Shown here piece by piece: positions 7,850-17,823 of a stretch of DNA of 64,000 nucleotides. The stretch comes from Chitinophaga ginsengisoli (lineage in GTDB: Bacteria; Bacteroidota; Bacteroidia; Chitinophagales; Chitinophagaceae), in assembly GCF_003014595.1 (NCBI RefSeq), contig NZ_PYGK01000017.1:124001-188000 (forward strand). The letters are read 5' to 3'. Positions within the stretch are counted from its first letter, which is position 1; every line of letters starts with the position of its first letter. The notes beneath the pieces were generated by a model. That model worked only from the letters and a program-made list of their open reading frames with translations. It did not search any database and was not told where the DNA came from. The position numbers and the translations under genes are program-made.

Positions 7850-9013
7850 ATGGAAAACAATAATATAGAAGAACTATTCAAAAAATACATTGAAGAGACA
7901 ATTACCGAACAGGAATTGTCTGATCTGTATTATTTTTTCCAGGATCAGCAAAACCAGGAAAAACAGGATGCCTTACTCACAACCTATCTGTCAGAAGAGT
8001 CAGCTGTGCCTTCACCGCTGGCAGCAAGAGCCACTGTTGTTAAAGATTTTGCGTGGCAGGGAATTGAGCGGCGAATGGGTATGACGACATCTACGCAAAA
8101 ATATAAACGGATGTACTGGTGGAAGGGTGCTGCTGCGGCAGCCGGATTACTATTAATACTTTCATCCGGGTTTTATATATACCGTCAAATGGCGGGGCAA
8201 CACCCTGCTACCTCGCAATTTGCCAATCTTGATATACCACCAGGTACCAATCGCGCCACCCTCACTATATCAAATGGAGCAGTATATCAATTGAATGGAG
8301 AGAAGGAAGAGATCGTGGTAGATAAAGGGAGTATTCGCTATAAAGATGGTGATACCCTGTCTGCAAAAGATGTAGTCCGGCATGTAACATTAAGCACACC
8401 AAGAGGTGGACAATACCGTGTAACCTTAAGTGATGGTACGAAGGTCTGGCTGAATGCCGCTTCTTCGCTGTCCTACCCAACAACATTTACTGAAAAAGAC
8501 CGTAGTGTGACACTACATGGAGAAGCATATTTTGAAGTAGCAGCCAACGCTTCCCAGCCATTTGTCGTACATACACCAAACCAGGATATTAAAGTACTGG
8601 GTACTGAATTTAATATAAACTGTTACCAGGACGAAAATAGAATAGTCACCACATTGGTAACCGGCAGTGTGAAATTAGACAATAAGGGAGGAGCAGCATC
8701 ATTACAATTGCATCCCGGTGAGCAGGCTGTACTGAACAATGAAAATTTTGATGTGGCAGCCGTAGATGTATCATTATACACTGCATGGAAAGATGGAGAA
8801 TTCCGGTTCAGAGCTACACCATTAGTAGAAGTACTACACCAGATAGAACGGTGGTATGACCTGGATGTGGACTACAAAGGAGTGCCTGCAGATATTAAAA
8901 TTCATGCATCTATAAGAAGAGATAAAAAATTGTCAACGGTACTGCACGCACTGGAAAAAATAGGGGATATAAAGTTTGAAGTGAACGAGCGGCATATTAG
9001 AGTAATGCATTAG
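7850..9013 (+). CDS. FecR-type anti-sigma/sigma regulator
   Basis: 387 residues. A cytoplasmic N-terminal helical domain (EELFKKYIEETITEQELSDL) would bind the sigma factor, one transmembrane segment lies at about residues 92-112 (WKGAAAAAGLLLILSSGFYI), and the periplasmic FecR domain follows (TPRGGQYRVTLSDGTKVWLN, FEVAANASQPFVVHT, GTEFNINCY). The C-terminal 70 residues (PLVEVLHQIERWYDLDVDY) are a DUF4974-type domain that receives the signal from the STN domain of the receptor encoded next. Start supported by position after a spacer and by family length. Confidence 0.93.
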   Translation: MENNNIEELFKKYIEETITEQELSDLYYFFQDQQNQEKQDALLTTYLSEESAVPSPLAARATVVKDFAWQGIERRMGMTTSTQKYKRMYWWKGAAAAAGLLLILSSGFYIYRQMAGQHPATSQFANLDIPPGTNRATLTISNGAVYQLNGEKEEIVVDKGSIRYKDGDTLSAKDVVRHVTLSTPRGGQYRVTLSDGTKVWLNAASSLSYPTTFTEKDRSVTLHGEAYFEVAANASQPFVVHTPNQDIKVLGTEFNINCYQDENRIVTTLVTGSVKLDNKGGAASLQLHPGEQAVLNNENFDVAAVDVSLYTAWKDGEFRFRATPLVEVLHQIERWYDLDVDYKGVPADIKIHASIRRDKKLSTVLHALEKIGDIKFEVNERHIRVMH

Positions 9014-9122
9014 TAGAATACCAAAATCATTTTATTGGCTTTCCATTTGGAGCTGGGCGTAAAGACGACATCAGCGGTGGATCCTTGTACTTATAATCAA
9101 CCAAAAACCAACTGTTTCATTT

Positions 9123-12100
9123 ATGGACTATTTCCTTTTTCTCAGGGACAGAGGAAGGCATGTGCTATACTGTGAGCATTCTACAGAGAACAATAATGGT
9201 AGCACATTATCTTTCCCGTACAAGTTTGTTACTATCCTTATCCCATTTCTGATCCTACAACTGTTTGCGTCTTTAAAGGCGCAGACAGTCACCTTGAATG
9301 TAAAGAATGCCCCTTTTGTGCAGGTGGCAGAAGAGATCAGTAAACAGACAAAGTATGACTTCAGCTACAATGACCGCATTCTGAAAAAGACAAAGCCGGT
9401 CACGCTGAAGCTGGTAAAAGAGTCCCTCTCTGGCGCTCTGCAAAAGCTCTTGTCTGAACAGCCGCTGAATTTTGAGATCAGGGATGGCCTGATTATTATC
9501 ACCGAAAAAAGCACTCCCACTGCGGGTTACGATGGTGCTTTACAATCCGACGTTCTAGGCCACGTCACCAACGAATCAGGATTGCCGTTGGATGCTGTTG
9601 CCATTAAGGTCAAGAATACCAATTTTGGTACCAGGACAAACAAGAATGGGGAATTCACTATTCCGGGTAAGTATGCAAATGATAAGTTGCAGATACATCT
9701 GCTGGGGTATGCGGATATGGAGATAGGTGCCCAGCGGGCCAGGGTAGTCACACTGGCGCTGGCAGCTGCGGATCTTAATGAGGTGAATGTGGTGGTCAAC
9801 ACCGGTTACCTGAAAATAGACAGGCGTCATCTCACCAGTGCTGTCACCACCATCAAAATGGATGATATCAGGACACCGGGTGTAAATACCATTGACAGGT
9901 TGCTGGAAGGCAGGGTACCCGGCATGATGTTCATGCAGAATTCCGGCCAGGTGGGCGCTGCTCCCAAACTGAGGATCAGAGGAACCTCCACCATTCTTGG
10001 TAACCGGGAACCACTCTGGGTGCTTGATGGAATCGTGCTGACAGATCCTGTAAATGTAGATCCGCAGCAGATTAACGACCTCGACTTTGTGAACCTGCTG
10101 GGTAATGCGATAGCAGGTCTGAACCCTGACGATATTGATCAGATCGACGTATTGAAAGATGCTTCCGCAACGGCTTTGTATGGGGCAAAAGCAGGCAACG
10201 GTGTGATCGTGATCACGACTAAAAAAGGGAAACCAGGTAAACCCATGATATCGTATTCCATGTCATCCGGTTACACCCGGCGGCCAAGATATTCTGACAG
10301 GGGCATGTATATGATGACCTCCCGGGAGCGTATGGATGTGTCCAAAGAAATGGTGGAACGTGGCATGCAGTATAACAACGTAACCCAATGGTCAGGATAC
10401 GAAAGAGCCCTGCAGGACTACTACGAAGGCAAAACCGATTATACAGAATTCAAGCGTTTGAGTGATTACTATGCCAATGTGAACACCGACTGGATGGGGT
10501 TGCTCACACACGATGCTTTTATGCAGAACCATACCTTGAACCTGTCCGGTGGATCAAACGATATCAAGTATTACTCTTCCATCGGTTATCTGAACGAGAC
10601 GGGTGTGATCAAAGGAGAAGGTAACAAGCGCTACTCCTCCATGCTGAACGTTACTGCTGATTATAAGAAGTTCATGGCGCAGATCGCATTCAATGGCAAC
10701 TACCAGGTAAGGAATTATAGTCCCTCCGACCTGGGAATCATGAACTATGCCTACAACACCAGCCGTACAATTCCGGCTTACAATACAGATGGCAGCTTAT
10801 TCTATTATCCACAGACAAATAACCTGCTCAATTATAATTTCAATATCCTGAATGAGCGGGACAATAGTAATGATCATTCTGACCTTATATCTGCCAATGT
10901 AAGGGCCTTGTTAAGATGGAAGGTGATGAGGGGATTGGACGTAGAAGGTACCTTTGCTGTGGGGGTGAGCAGCGACAGCAGGGAGTTGTACTATACCAAG
11001 GATTCCTATTATATATTCAAGCTGCGTGCTGACCAGACAAGCAGGTGGGACCTGGCACCTGTAGGCGGAGAACTGCAAAAGCAAGATACGCGCAACAGGA
11101 ATTATACCGGCCGCCTGCAGGTGAATTACATGACCACACTGGATAAAACAGGCAAACATGCCCTGACAGCTACCGGCGGTGTGGAAGTAAAATCTAATGG
11201 ATATAATGGATTCAATATCACCAGGAGAGGTTATTTCCGGGAAATGGGCGGGTACTTTGATATCATCCCTACCACCTACAGTGGATATTATCAGCAGTGG
11301 ATGTCAACCAAACCTGCTTTGGGTTACTTTAACCGCCAGCTTACAAATGACTTTGCCTGGTTTGGAACAGCAGGTTACTCCTATGATAACAGGTATTTGC
11401 TGAATGTACATATCAGGGGTGAACAATCAAACTTATTTGGTTCCAGGACCAACAACCGTTTCCTGCCTATCTGGGCATTGTCTGGCCGCTGGAATATGAA
11501 AAATGATATACTGAGAGAAGTAGCCTGGATCAATGACATGGCCCTCAAGGGATCATGGGGATGGCAGGGAAATATGTTGCCCGGTCAGTCTGCCAACATG
11601 GTGATCAGGCAGAATTTGAGTACAAATCCATACTATAATGAAACTTCTTCCAATATTGTAAATTATCCTAACCCGGATCTGAAATGGGAGAAAACGTCTT
11701 CCTTTAACGCGGGTGTGGAGTTTTCAATCTTAAAGGGCAAACTGAACGGGTCATTTGCATATTTCTATAAGAGAACAAAAGATGCATTCCTTGACAAAAC
11801 AGTCTCTGAGGTCAACGGTGTAGAAAAATATGTGATCAACAGCGGTACGCTTGAAAACAAAGGTATAGAAGTGTCCTTGTCTATACGCGCTATTGATAAT
11901 GCTGCTATGGGCAGCAGTTCAAAACGTGGTTTTGTATGGCGTATAGACCCACAGCTGGGCCAGGTGCTGAATAAGGTGTTGAACAGGGCTATCAATAACA
12001 GGAATAATGTACTGGTGGACAACATCACCTATAACAACTTTCTCGATGGTACCGTACAGCTGTCCGGTAAACCACTCAATACCTTTTACTCCTATAAATT

Positions 12101-12800
12101 TAAAGGGCTGAGCCCTGTGGATGGTTCTCCTATCTTTTACGGTGCTGAACCAGAAAAGGCTGAAGAGTACAATAAGCAGTATTCCCAGATGAAAAAGGAA
12201 GATGTATACCTGTCAGTCATGAGCGAATCTGGTCGCAGGGAGCCTTTTATACAGGGTGGCATCTCCAACTACTTTGCCTGGCGCAATTTCGGTCTGTCCT
12301 GCAATGTGACCTATTCCCTGGGCAACAAGATCAGGATGCTGAAGATCGCCTCCGGGTATGCATCTGCAATTGCTTATCCACAACAGAACCTGCGCAAAGA
12401 ATTCGTGCGCAGATGGCGCCGCCCGGGTGATGAAAATTATACCAACATTCCCGGACTACAGGCGAATAACGACCTGAATAACCCCTGGTGGAATATTTAT
12501 CCTGCAAGTAACTACTCATTTGCTGGCAGCGTATACGACATGTATGACAACTCGGATGTAAGACTGGTAAGTGCCAACTATTTGAAATTGCAGTCAGCCT
12601 CTTTCAAATACAACTTTGATGACAAAATGATCCGGAGATTAGGTTTTACATCTGCCTATGTCAGTATTACGGGTACGAACCTGTTCACGATCACCAACAA
12701 GTTGCTGAAAGGACAGGATCCTGCTCAATCAGGCCAGTCTCCAAATATCAACTTATCAGTAAGACCTACTTACACCGGTAGTATTAACGTATCATTTTAA
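9123..12800 (+). CDS. SusC/RagA-type TonB-dependent outer-membrane receptor with STN domain
   Basis: 1225 residues. A signal sequence ends at about residue 54 (LFASLKAQ), then an STN domain (about 55-128, VTLNVKNAPFVQVAEEISKQ) for signalling to FecR, a carboxypeptidase-regulatory-like domain (about 145-225), the plug (TIDRLLEGRVPGMM, RIRGTSTILGNREPLWVLDG, the SusC signature DVLKDASATALYGAKAGNGV) and a long beta-barrel ending NVSF. It imports a nutrient together with the SusD partner 12 bp downstream, powered by TonB. The STN domain and the sigma/FecR genes just upstream make this a transcriptionally self-inducing transporter. Substrate is not readable from sequence, although the neighbours suggest a peptide or protein. 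Confidence 0.95.
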   Translation: MDYFLFLRDRGRHVLYCEHSTENNNGSTLSFPYKFVTILIPFLILQLFASLKAQTVTLNVKNAPFVQVAEEISKQTKYDFSYNDRILKKTKPVTLKLVKESLSGALQKLLSEQPLNFEIRDGLIIITEKSTPTAGYDGALQSDVLGHVTNESGLPLDAVAIKVKNTNFGTRTNKNGEFTIPGKYANDKLQIHLLGYADMEIGAQRARVVTLALAAADLNEVNVVVNTGYLKIDRRHLTSAVTTIKMDDIRTPGVNTIDRLLEGRVPGMMFMQNSGQVGAAPKLRIRGTSTILGNREPLWVLDGIVLTDPVNVDPQQINDLDFVNLLGNAIAGLNPDDIDQIDVLKDASATALYGAKAGNGVIVITTKKGKPGKPMISYSMSSGYTRRPRYSDRGMYMMTSRERMDVSKEMVERGMQYNNVTQWSGYERALQDYYEGKTDYTEFKRLSDYYANVNTDWMGLLTHDAFMQNHTLNLSGGSNDIKYYSSIGYLNETGVIKGEGNKRYSSMLNVTADYKKFMAQIAFNGNYQVRNYSPSDLGIMNYAYNTSRTIPAYNTDGSLFYYPQTNNLLNYNFNILNERDNSNDHSDLISANVRALLRWKVMRGLDVEGTFAVGVSSDSRELYYTKDSYYIFKLRADQTSRWDLAPVGGELQKQDTRNRNYTGRLQVNYMTTLDKTGKHALTATGGVEVKSNGYNGFNITRRGYFREMGGYFDIIPTTYSGYYQQWMSTKPALGYFNRQLTNDFAWFGTAGYSYDNRYLLNVHIRGEQSNLFGSRTNNRFLPIWALSGRWNMKNDILREVAWINDMALKGSWGWQGNMLPGQSANMVIRQNLSTNPYYNETSSNIVNYPNPDLKWEKTSSFNAGVEFSILKGKLNGSFAYFYKRTKDAFLDKTVSEVNGVEKYVINSGTLENKGIEVSLSIRAIDNAAMGSSSKRGFVWRIDPQLGQVLNKVLNRAINNRNNVLVDNITYNNFLDGTVQLSGKPLNTFYSYKFKGLSPVDGSPIFYGAEPEKAEEYNKQYSQMKKEDVYLSVMSESGRREPFIQGGISNYFAWRNFGLSCNVTYSLGNKIRMLKIASGYASAIAYPQQNLRKEFVRRWRRPGDENYTNIPGLQANNDLNNPWWNIYPASNYSFAGSVYDMYDNSDVRLVSANYLKLQSASFKYNFDDKMIRRLGFTSAYVSITGTNLFTITNKLLKGQDPAQSGQSPNINLSVRPTYTGSINVSF

Positions 12801-12812
12801 AATATAAGCACC

Positions 12813-14393
12813 ATGAAAAATGTAATTGCGCTGCTTACGTGCTTACTGTCGCTGTCATCATGCAGCAAATTCCTGGAGGAATATACTACAGACCAAAAAT
12901 ATGCTTCTACCACCGCAGACCTGGAAAGTCTGATGATCGGCGAAGCCTTTTTCCCAAACACGCAACTCTATATCTATAACCAGGCGACCATGTCGGATAT
13001 ATCGTCTGAATCATCTGTATTCGCACCATGGCTGCACCTGATGGATGATGACAGTGAGACGTTTGTAGCTGACTATGTAGAAACAAGCCAGCCTACCCCG
13101 CTTTACAAATTTTCCGGTTTTCATAACTGGGCCCAGGCACCTGGTGTGGATATCCTGAACGCCACCTGGGAGGAAACTGCCTGGCGGAAACTATATAAAC
13201 GCATTGGCGCACTGAATGCGATCCTGTTCCAGGCGGCCAAACTGGCGGACAGCTCAGGCACCAATTTGCAATTGCAACATATACGCGGAGAGGCCTATTT
13301 CCTCAGGGGCTACTACTACTTTATGTTGCAGAACATCTATGGAGCTCCCTACCGGAAAAGTAGTGCTGCCACAGATGAAGGGGTGCCGGTGAAAGTCTCT
13401 GAAAAGATAGACGATAAGTATTTCACCCGTGATAACAATGAGGTAGTCTACAACCAGATCATGGCAGATCTGAATCAGGCAGCCACCTACCTGGAAGGTT
13501 ATAACCCTGACAACAATATCAGGGTCGGCATTGCAGTAGTAAAAGCTTTACAAAGCCGGGTATACCTGTATACAGAGCAATATGATAAGGTAGTGTCAGT
13601 GCTGAAGGACTTTGAAACAATGGGTTATACCCTTACAGACCTCAACCAGTATGTAGAAGGTACCAGCTTCAGCTATCGTGGAGCAAGTGAATCCATTTTC
13701 ACCATGGCGTCTTATGTTATGCCGGCAGTTTTCATCAACGACTCCCTCTCACAATGGAATGGTGATGATGACCGGGCATCTTCCTTCAAAGCATCCAATG
13801 ACCTGATGGATACTTATGATACAGCAGACCTGAGAAGGGTTGCCTTCTTTACAAGGGCTACTAAAAGCGGGTCCTGGTTACCAGCAAAATACCGTACGTG
13901 GAGTACCTATAATGACCCGGCCCAGGTGTCTGACATCTTCTATTTCCGCTATGCGGAAGTAATATTGAACCGTGCAGAGGCACTGGCCATGATGGGTGCA
14001 GATGGAGAGGCACGTATAGAGCTGGAAAATCTCCGTTCGAAACGTTTCAGGAATGCGAGTGCAGACCAGCTGCCAGGCTCTAATGAGGGACTTGTTGATT
14101 TCATCCGGGCAGAACGCCGTCGTGAACTGTGTTTTGAAGGACAGCGCTGGTTTGATCTCAGGCGTTATGCAGTGAATTCAAAATATCCGTTACCATCTGC
14201 ATTTACGATCAAACATCCGGTGTATAGTTACGATGCGCAATCCAATTCGCATACACAGGTAGGTAACTATGTACTTAAATCCATAGCAGAAGATGGAGCA
14301 AGCTGGCAGGTACCGATCCCTGATTACGCGATTGAATTTAATCGTGGCGCTTTAAAAAATCCAATTCGTTCTGTTCGTCAGATCCAACCATAA
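12813..14393 (+). CDS. SusD/RagB-type outer-membrane lipoprotein
   Basis: 526 residues with signal peptide and lipobox (LLSLSSCSKFLEEY; Cys at about 17). The SusD pattern is clear: N-terminal FLEEYTTDQKYAST, the TPR-like core (RGEAYFLRGYYYFMLQNIYG, VVKALQSRVYLYTEQYDKV) and the C-terminal VDFIRAERRRELCFEGQRWFDLRRY. It would form the lid over the SusC-type barrel and capture the substrate at the cell surface. It follows the receptor gene by 12 bp, so they are co-transcribed. Confidence 0.95.
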   Translation: MKNVIALLTCLLSLSSCSKFLEEYTTDQKYASTTADLESLMIGEAFFPNTQLYIYNQATMSDISSESSVFAPWLHLMDDDSETFVADYVETSQPTPLYKFSGFHNWAQAPGVDILNATWEETAWRKLYKRIGALNAILFQAAKLADSSGTNLQLQHIRGEAYFLRGYYYFMLQNIYGAPYRKSSAATDEGVPVKVSEKIDDKYFTRDNNEVVYNQIMADLNQAATYLEGYNPDNNIRVGIAVVKALQSRVYLYTEQYDKVVSVLKDFETMGYTLTDLNQYVEGTSFSYRGASESIFTMASYVMPAVFINDSLSQWNGDDDRASSFKASNDLMDTYDTADLRRVAFFTRATKSGSWLPAKYRTWSTYNDPAQVSDIFYFRYAEVILNRAEALAMMGADGEARIELENLRSKRFRNASADQLPGSNEGLVDFIRAERRRELCFEGQRWFDLRRYAVNSKYPLPSAFTIKHPVYSYDAQSNSHTQVGNYVLKSIAEDGASWQVPIPDYAIEFNRGALKNPIRSVRQIQP

Positions 14394-14400
14394 TAATCCA

Positions 14401-15330
14401 GTGCAAATGAACATCAACAAATACCTGTTCGCCTTTGCCATATTTGCCATGGCGACATCATGCAGAAAAGAAGAAGAAACGGTTTTCCCTGATTATGATA
14501 AGAACTGGCTCGTAGTGGAGGATGATCCCAACGATGCGACGATACATGCCAACTACCTGTTCTTTAAAGAAACAGGGATACCGGTATACATCAATGACAC
14601 CATCGGTTCGCAGCAGCGTAAGGATGTGTTCGGGCATGATTATACTTATTATGAGGTGCTGTCATTGAATTACTCCCTGGGCGGAGTAGTAGCAGGGGCA
14701 CCACCAGTCGTGCAGTCCTATTCCTTCTGCTCCAAAGCTGATGTGCCGGCAGCGCTGGCTTTCCTGAGAGAAGAGATCATACCGATGCTGCCAAAAAGTG
14801 CGCACATACCCAGTATCCTGCTCGTGGATACGCTCACCAGCAATGCGTTTGGTACCTATGCCTTTAAGGGCTTCAATACGATCTTAATAGGTGCAGTACC
14901 GCAGATACCGACTATGGATGCAACTACCAGGGCTGCTTACAAGGGGGCTATCCTGCGGGCCTTTCTTACCAATGCAGTACTCGATGATAAATACAGCGCT
15001 ACACTGCAGAAGTTTTACACAGCTTCCAGGAAGTTTGTGACATCAAAGGATGTCTATGGGGTGTACACATTCCAGCTTTCCAGCCTGGTCACAGGGCTGC
15101 CCCCGGGTACTACAGCGACGCCACAGGCCGTCGGGTTCCTGGGTACAGATCCCAGATATTCCTATTATACACCGCTGTCAACCTGGATGGATGTAAGTAT
15201 GTACCTGGAGGCGACCCTTGGCAACACACAGGATCAGTTTAAACAGCTGTATGGTACCGAGCCTAATATCATGATCAAATATGGTTATATCAGGCAGATA
15301 CTGGCTGATATGGGGGTACCTGTTCAATAA
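14401..15330 (+). CDS. Lipoprotein of the Sus locus, possibly an Mx1-like protein without HExxH
   Basis: 309 residues, lipoprotein (ATSCRKEEE; Cys about 21). The order of blocks, ETGIPVYINDTIG near residue 56, FLREEIIPMLPKSAHIPSIL near the middle and KYGYIRQILADMGVP at the end, recalls the putative zinc metallopeptidase family (Peptidase_Mx1) often encoded after susD, but no HExxH motif is present. It is therefore either a degenerate, non-catalytic relative or a different surface lipoprotein. Seven bases separate it from susD, so it belongs to the same operon and probably sits in the outer-membrane complex. Function unknown. Confidence 0.65.
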   Translation: MQMNINKYLFAFAIFAMATSCRKEEETVFPDYDKNWLVVEDDPNDATIHANYLFFKETGIPVYINDTIGSQQRKDVFGHDYTYYEVLSLNYSLGGVVAGAPPVVQSYSFCSKADVPAALAFLREEIIPMLPKSAHIPSILLVDTLTSNAFGTYAFKGFNTILIGAVPQIPTMDATTRAAYKGAILRAFLTNAVLDDKYSATLQKFYTASRKFVTSKDVYGVYTFQLSSLVTGLPPGTTATPQAVGFLGTDPRYSYYTPLSTWMDVSMYLEATLGNTQDQFKQLYGTEPNIMIKYGYIRQILADMGVPVQ

Positions 15331-15371
15331 GCACTCAATAACGAATTATAAATTATAATTAAACATTAAAG

Positions 15372-16718
15372 ATGAAGAAAACAGTTTTATCAGCGCTGCT
15401 GCTGGCTTTTTCTGCAGCAGGATGGGCACAGCAGACAATCATTAAGGGGATATTTTTGAAGGAGCCGAGCAATGTAGTAAATACCAGTGAGATATATCTT
15501 TTAAAGCAGGAAAATGGTGGTATGGTGCCGCTGACCATGATTCCGCTGGCCAGGCATGATCATTCCTTTTCTGTCCAGGTGCCAGATAGTGATCTGAATG
15601 TGATCCGGTATATCGGTTTCTCTGACGAATTATACCCGGTCTACCTGCGCAAAGGTGATACACTGACGCTCGATGCAAGTTATGGTGACATCACTTATTC
15701 AGGGAAGGTGAATGCGGAAAATAAGGTTTTTAATGATTGGTACAAAATAGTGTCCCCACTTAGAAAGTATATCTATACAAAGGAAGGAACGAAACGTGCA
15801 TCTGATCACTATGCTAAGACACTTGATTCCCTGGTAAAACCAACTGAAACATTTGTGAGCAGTATCAAAACGGGCAACGCCAAATTTGACAGCTATGTAA
15901 AAGTCCTGTTGCCATACAGTTTCAGGTATGATGCACTGGGTCCTCTTTTACAAGGTTTAGGATATGCAAAGAGAGAAGAATTCCCGGCTTTTATTACCAA
16001 TTTATTTAAGACGGAGAACTTCTCCAATCAGCAGATCTGGACGCTCCCATTCGGCTACATTTACATCCAGGGTGCAGCATTTGTAAAGCACTATACTTAC
16101 AATATGGAGAGTGGATTCCTGGAAGATGTAATCGCAGCGGATATCGCTAACCCAACGATGAGAGCTGATTATTTGCTGACCTTATTACAGCATCAGGAAT
16201 ACCAGAACATGGCCAAATTTGTTAACAAAAACAAACAGTACATGGTCACCGAGCCACAGAAGAAAGCCATGAAGATATTTGAAAAAAAGGCGATGCTGAA
16301 GGAAGTCGGAGGAGAGTCAATTGATTTTGCATATCCTGATATGACTGGTAAAGTACATCACCTGAAAGATTTCCGTGGTAAGGTTGTATTGGTTGATCTT
16401 TGGGCTACCTGGTGTAAGCCTTGCCTGGCAGAGCAACCAGCACTGGAGGAACTCGAAAAATCAATGGAGGGTAAGAATGTTGTTTTCATCAGCATTTCAA
16501 TAGATACAGAGAAAGATAAATGGAAGAATATGGTAGAAGCGAAGAAACTGTCAGGACTGCATTTATTCTCCAACAACCAGGGAAGTATGATCCAGGATTA
16601 TGAGGTTACTCAGATACCACGCTTCATCCTGATTGACAAGGATGGTAAAATGGTAAGTTATGATGCTATCAGGCCTTCAGATCCTAAGCTGAAAGAGTTA
16701 ATCGAGTCAAAAATCTAA
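15372..16718 (+). CDS. TlpA-type thioredoxin-fold protein with DUF4369-like N-terminus
   Basis: 448 residues with signal peptide (LLLAFSAAGWAQQ). The N-terminal part (about 22-120, TIIKGIFLKEPSNVV ... LRKGDTLTLDASYGDITYSG) is the DUF4369-like beta domain common in Bacteroidota; a helical middle follows; the C-terminal 140 residues are a TlpA/AhpC-type thioredoxin domain with the redox motif WCKPC (WATWCKPCLAEQPALEEL, cysteines about 350 and 353). Periplasmic thiol-disulfide exchange is expected. It is in line with the SusCD genes, 41 bp after the lipoprotein gene. Confidence 0.9.
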   Translation: MKKTVLSALLLAFSAAGWAQQTIIKGIFLKEPSNVVNTSEIYLLKQENGGMVPLTMIPLARHDHSFSVQVPDSDLNVIRYIGFSDELYPVYLRKGDTLTLDASYGDITYSGKVNAENKVFNDWYKIVSPLRKYIYTKEGTKRASDHYAKTLDSLVKPTETFVSSIKTGNAKFDSYVKVLLPYSFRYDALGPLLQGLGYAKREEFPAFITNLFKTENFSNQQIWTLPFGYIYIQGAAFVKHYTYNMESGFLEDVIAADIANPTMRADYLLTLLQHQEYQNMAKFVNKNKQYMVTEPQKKAMKIFEKKAMLKEVGGESIDFAYPDMTGKVHHLKDFRGKVVLVDLWATWCKPCLAEQPALEELEKSMEGKNVVFISISIDTEKDKWKNMVEAKKLSGLHLFSNNQGSMIQDYEVTQIPRFILIDKDGKMVSYDAIRPSDPKLKELIESKI

Positions 16719-16731
16719 TTCTAAAACAGAC

Positions 16732-17823
16732 ATGCGGGTATTCATTATTTCCATATTGTTAACGATAGGTATTGTTGGCAAACCACATGCGATTGCGCAG
16801 GGTATAGTATTCCAGGAGCTGACGCTTAAGCAGGCCATGTCTAAAGCTGCTAATGCGGCAGATCCAAAGTTGATCTTTGTGGATTGTTACACCAGCTGGT
16901 GCGGTCCATGTATTGAAATGGCCAAACAGGAATTTCCTAAAAAAGAAGCAGGCGAGTTTTTCAACCCAAAGTTCGTATCTGTCAAATTTGATATAGAAAA
17001 AGGAGAGGGCATTGATATCGGGAAGAAATACGACGTCAAAATATTTCCCACTTTCCTGATCCTGGATGCAAAAGGTGAAGAGATCAACCGTGTCGTAGGA
17101 AAAGCAGGTATAGAGGACTTCATTGAAAAAGTAAAGGGGGCTATGAAACCCGACAATTCAATGGCAAGTATGAAAGCTGCTTATGAGAAGGAGAAGAATA
17201 TGATGACTGCATTGCCATATGCAAAGGCATTGGCTGACAATGGCAGAGATGCGTCTGCTGTGCTGAGTGAGGTATTTGACAGGGCACAGGACTTTGAGCG
17301 GTTCAGTGTAGATTACCTGCAGCTGGCACTGGGAACAGCGGAATTTGGCAGCCCACTTTTCAGGAAGTTACTTTTGGATAAAAGACGTATCGACCTGTCA
17401 TTGGGTGAAGAAGTGGCCAACCAGATCATCTTTGATAAGGTGCGCAAGCACATGTACCTGATCGCCAATGAAACCGGGGCTAAATACAATGTTTTCTACA
17501 CGCCTCAGCAGGTGGAAGACATTGCCTACACTATTTCATTGCTGAAAATGGATCCCATGAAGTATGAGCTGCATCTATGCAGGATTGCACTGTATGTGGT
17601 CAATAAGGACCTGGATGGTATGATCGATTACTATAAACGCTATATCCTGACTGTGCCGGACAACGACGTGTTTAAAGGCATCATGGATGGTATACTTTTA
17701 ACCAAAGCATCGAAGGCTACTGCTGCCCAAAAAGAAGCGATAAAGGAGTATTTCCAGCTGGGTCAGAAGAATTATGAAAGGCAGGTAAAGCACTATCAGC
17801 AACATTTAGAAGCTATCAAATGA
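16732..17823 (+). CDS. Thioredoxin-family protein, second of the pair
   Basis: 363 residues, signal peptide (IVGKPHAIAQG). The thioredoxin domain is N-terminal here: VDCYTSWCGPCIEMAKQEFP with CGPC at about residues 57-60 and the cis-Pro segment KIFPTFLIL. It is followed by about 220 residues of helical sequence without a recognised domain. It overlaps the next gene (ATGA at 17820-17823), so translation is coupled. Two thioredoxin-fold proteins plus a protease in a Sus locus suggest that disulfide-containing polypeptides are reduced and cut in the periplasm; this is inference. Confidence 0.88.
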   Translation: MRVFIISILLTIGIVGKPHAIAQGIVFQELTLKQAMSKAANAADPKLIFVDCYTSWCGPCIEMAKQEFPKKEAGEFFNPKFVSVKFDIEKGEGIDIGKKYDVKIFPTFLILDAKGEEINRVVGKAGIEDFIEKVKGAMKPDNSMASMKAAYEKEKNMMTALPYAKALADNGRDASAVLSEVFDRAQDFERFSVDYLQLALGTAEFGSPLFRKLLLDKRRIDLSLGEEVANQIIFDKVRKHMYLIANETGAKYNVFYTPQQVEDIAYTISLLKMDPMKYELHLCRIALYVVNKDLDGMIDYYKRYILTVPDNDVFKGIMDGILLTKASKATAAQKEAIKEYFQLGQKNYERQVKHYQQHLEAIK

